From Paraburkholderia flagellata (GTDB lineage Bacteria; Pseudomonadota; Gammaproteobacteria; Burkholderiales; Burkholderiaceae): 64,000 nt of DNA. Where the stretch lies: positions 62,001 to 126,000 of the forward strand of contig NZ_JAJEJT010000002.1 in the NCBI RefSeq assembly GCF_021390645.1, given 5' to 3'. Below are positions 61,791 to 64,000 of this stretch, piece after piece. Numbering within the stretch: the stretch's first letter is position 1; each line of letters opens with the position of its first letter. The notes under the pieces are model-generated. The model had not been told where the DNA came from, made no database searches, and saw only the letters and a program-made list of their open reading frames with translations. The position numbers were made by a program, and so were the translations under genes.

Positions 61791-63005
61791 TCAATGGAAG
61801 ACAGGCAGCATGAGAAAGAGCTTGATGGTGATGGCGTTGGCAATGTCGATAAAGAACGCGGCCACCATCGGCACCACGAGAAACGCAACATGGGAATGGC
61901 CAAAGCGGGCCGTCACCGCCTGCATGTTTGCAATCGCCGTGGGCGTTGCGCCGAGGCCAAAGCCGCAGTGGCCCGCCGAAAGCACGACGGCGTCGTAGTC
62001 CGCGCCCATCACGCGGAACGTCACGAAGATCGCGTAGACGACCATGAGCAGCGTTTGCGCAGCGAGGATCGTGAACACGGGAAGCGCGAGCGCGGCGAGG
62101 TCCCACAGGCGCAGCGTCATGAGCGCCATCGCGAGAAAGAGCGCGAGGCTCACATTGCCGATCAGCGCGACGGCATGCTCGGCCACGGGGCGCCCGGCGA
62201 GCGCGAGCCCATTGGCGAGCAGCACGGCCACGAACAGCACGCACACGAAGGTGGGCAGTTCGAACACGGTGCCCGCGATCAGGTCGGAGAGCGCGTCGCC
62301 CACAGCCAGGCTGATGGCGATGAGCGTGACCGTGTTGATGAACGCGCCCGGCGTGGTCGGCTGCTCGGCTTTCGGCTCTTCGAATGCGTAGGCGTCGGGC
62401 GTCGCCGCGCCGTTTGCGCCGGGAGCCGCGTCGCCAGCCTGCGTGCCGATACGCTTCATGAGGTGCTGCGCGACGGGGCCGCCCAGAATGCCGCCCATGA
62501 TCAGCCCGAAAGTGGCGCAGGCAATGGCCGCTTCGGTGGCGGACTGCAGCCCGTGATGCTCGGTGAACACCGCCCCCCACGCCGCGCCCGTACCATGGCC
62601 GCCCGCAAGCGACACCGAGCCGCCCAGCAGCCCGAACAGCGGATCGACGCCGAACGCCATGGCGAGCGTGATGCCCAGCACGTTTTGCAGCACGAGCAGT
62701 GCGACCACCACGGCGAGAAAGCGCACGAGCACAGGGCCGCCGTGTTTCAGGTTGGCGAGGTTCGCATTGAGGCCGATGGTGGCGAAGAACGCTTGCATGA
62801 GCGGCGCTTGCAGCGAGGTGTCGAAGACCACGTCCATGTGCGCGAAGCTGTGCAGGCCGAACACGATCAGCGCGGCGACGATGCCGCCCGCCACGGGTTC
62901 GGGTATCGTCCATTTGCGCAGGACCGGCACGGCGGCGACGAGCCACTGGCCGGCCAGCAGCACGAGTGATGCGACGACGAGCGTTCCGTAGACTTTGATG
63001 TTCAT
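61791..63005 (-). CDS. gltS: Sodium/glutamate symporter
   Basis: A 404-residue inner-membrane symporter with ten to twelve helices. The GltS marks FATIGLNANLANLKHGGP, GGSVSLAGGHGTGAAWG and GHCGFGLGATPTAIANMQAVTARFG are all clear. It takes up glutamate with sodium. The ATG at 63005 begins the conserved part. It is divergent from a DUF2252 gene with a 256 bp gap. A central cytoplasmic loop (about 215-240) is Ala/Gly/Pro-rich, as usual. Confidence 0.93.
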   Translation of the reverse strand: MNIKVYGTLVVASLVLLAGQWLVAAVPVLRKWTIPEPVAGGIVAALIVFGLHSFAHMDVVFDTSLQAPLMQAFFATIGLNANLANLKHGGPVLVRFLAVVVALLVLQNVLGITLAMAFGVDPLFGLLGGSVSLAGGHGTGAAWGAVFTEHHGLQSATEAAIACATFGLIMGGILGGPVAQHLMKRIGTQAGDAAPGANGAATPDAYAFEEPKAEQPTTPGAFINTVTLIAISLAVGDALSDLIAGTVFELPTFVCVLFVAVLLANGLALAGRPVAEHAVALIGNVSLALFLAMALMTLRLWDLAALALPVFTILAAQTLLMVVYAIFVTFRVMGADYDAVVLSAGHCGFGLGATPTAIANMQAVTARFGHSHVAFLVVPMVAAFFIDIANAITIKLFLMLPVFH

Positions 63006-63261
63006 TTCGGGTGTCCGGCGGGGCGGTGAGGGCGCAAGGCGGGCGGCGCATCTTTCGCGCACGGTACACCACGCGCTCGCGCGTTGCGCGCTTGGTGCGC
63101 AGTGACGCAAAACCGGGCGCCGGTTCCGGCCACGTTCGTTGCACGAAACGGGGTCCCACGCTTAAATACGCAAGCGCGGCCGCCGCGCTTACAGGACGAA
63201 TATCCCCGCGTTTGCCCGTTTGCCAGGACGGCGCGAGATCGTACAAGAACCGGAGAAGGTC

Positions 63262-64000
63262 ATGAATGGGAGCACCGTTGCTGAACGCGAGGCGGCCGGG
63301 CGTGCCGTGCGCGAGCGTTCGAAACGTTCGAGCCACAAGGAAACCGGCACCATCAAGCGCGATCCGCTCGCACTGCTGCGCGCGAGCAGCGAAGGCCGCG
63401 TGCCGAACCTCGTGCAACTGCGCTACGGGCGCATGATCGTCTCGCCGTTCACGTTCTTTCGCGGCAGCGCGATCCTCCAGGCGCACGATCTCGCCGGCGT
63501 GCCCAACACCGGCATGGCGATGGAGATTTGCGGCGACGCACATCTGCTGAACTTCGGCGCCTTCGCCACACCCGAGCGCCAGCTCGTGTTCGATCTCAAC
63601 GACTTCGACGAGGTCGCGCCCGGCCCGTGGGAGTGGGATGTCAAGCGCCTCGTGGCGAGCTTCGTCGTGGCGGCGCGGCACATGCGCTACTCGCGCGGCG
63701 TGGCCGAGGAACTGGTGATGACGGCCGTGACCAGCTATCGCGACCGGCTGCGCCAATATGCGGAGTACGGCGCGCTCGATCTCTGGTACGACAAAATCAC
63801 CTTCGATCGCATGGTCGAGACCGCGCTCACGCCCGAAGGCCGACGCCTGATCCGGCGCGGCATGGAGAAGGCCGCGAATCGCACGCACGAGAACCTGCTC
63901 GAAAAGCTCGCGGAGCGCGACGACGATCACTGGACGATTCACGACGTCCCGCCCGCGCTCTTTCACGTGCACGGCGTGAACACGCTGTTCGAGCCGGAAG
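63262..64000 (+). CDS. DUF2252 protein, 3' part missing
   Basis: The first 246 residues of a DUF2252 protein, which resembles protein kinase-like phosphotransferases. Marks are FFRGSAILQ, the catalytic-type ICGDAHLLNFGAF and the metal-type FDLNDFDEVAPGPWEWD. Full-length relatives are about 430-470 residues, so roughly half is missing. CGGAGAAGGTC precedes the ATG at 63262. Function unknown. Confidence 0.88.
   Translation, partial: MNGSTVAEREAAGRAVRERSKRSSHKETGTIKRDPLALLRASSEGRVPNLVQLRYGRMIVSPFTFFRGSAILQAHDLAGVPNTGMAMEICGDAHLLNFGAFATPERQLVFDLNDFDEVAPGPWEWDVKRLVASFVVAARHMRYSRGVAEELVMTAVTSYRDRLRQYAEYGALDLWYDKITFDRMVETALTPEGRRLIRRGMEKAANRTHENLLEKLAERDDDHWTIHDVPPALFHVHGVNTLFEPE

Noticed and set aside
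61087..63972. Open frame of 961 codons joining LysE to upstream sequence
   Set aside because: LysE starts at 61707; the rest overlaps gltS in another frame and is a shadow.
1..64000. CRISPR arrays, tRNA genes, IS elements and prophage genes
   Set aside because: I looked for regular spaced repeats, tRNA-like TTCGA loops, transposases and inverted terminal repeats and saw none.

Overview
This window is GC-rich bacterial chromosomal DNA, about 64 kb, almost fully coding. The gene content points to a beta-proteobacterium of the Burkholderiaceae (Paraburkholderia, Caballeronia or Burkholderia). The pointers are a GTG-started porin of the Burkholderia type, DUF2242 and DUF2917 proteins, an mprF-acvB pair, an ahpC-ahpF pair, and many LysR, GntR and IclR regulators beside small catabolic operons. 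I see no rRNA, tRNA, CRISPR array, IS element or phage gene. It reads as a metabolic accessory region rather than a mobile island. The genus is inferred, not shown.

1-9300: a polyamine locus. The minus-strand operon puuD-puuA-spuC-like-potF-potG (potG cut by the window start) takes up and degrades putrescine. Across a 925 bp gap lie puuR and puuC on the plus strand. A MarR repressor and a divergent DHA2 drug exporter follow, with a clear operator between them. 10900-20000: an AEC carrier, a glycine-zipper lipoprotein, and a divergent sugar/polyol ABC system (binding protein and two permeases on minus; SDR dehydrogenase, ATPase and RpiR regulator on plus). 18583-25606: a probable aromatic-compound locus with P450, two overlapping IclR genes, MBL-fold protein, FAD monooxygenase, DUF2783 protein and an Lrp regulator.

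25607-34600: a GC-rich predicted structured RNA ending in a perfect terminator precedes a LysE exporter. Then come a DUF2242 lipoprotein, an orphan LivK-type binding protein with a divergent GntR, an amidase-permease pair, a LuxR-type regulator, a rubredoxin and a 42-residue membrane peptide. 34590-44500: FUSC protein, a class III aminotransferase-GntR operon with two perfect palindromes, DoxX, pirin/LysR, ahpC-ahpF, an OFA transporter and a cupin. 44523-50830: acvB-mprF, a porin and a DUF2917 protein.

51285-60894: an oxalate-type locus with a small membrane peptide, GntR, formyl-CoA transferase (frc), FAH-family enzyme, a PntB-like membrane protein, two LysR genes, a second OFA transporter and a PanE-family reductase. 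An identical 16-mer lies upstream of both the gntR transcript and frc. A 13/16 match lies upstream of the other OFA transporter 8 kb away, suggesting one GntR regulon. The window ends with LysE, GltS and the start of a DUF2252 protein.

The strongest new leads are the structured RNA at 25717-25927, the GntR regulon motif, the palindromes that tie several regulators to their targets, and a 31-residue ORF with a GWCAY tail followed directly by a terminator (50871-51015).
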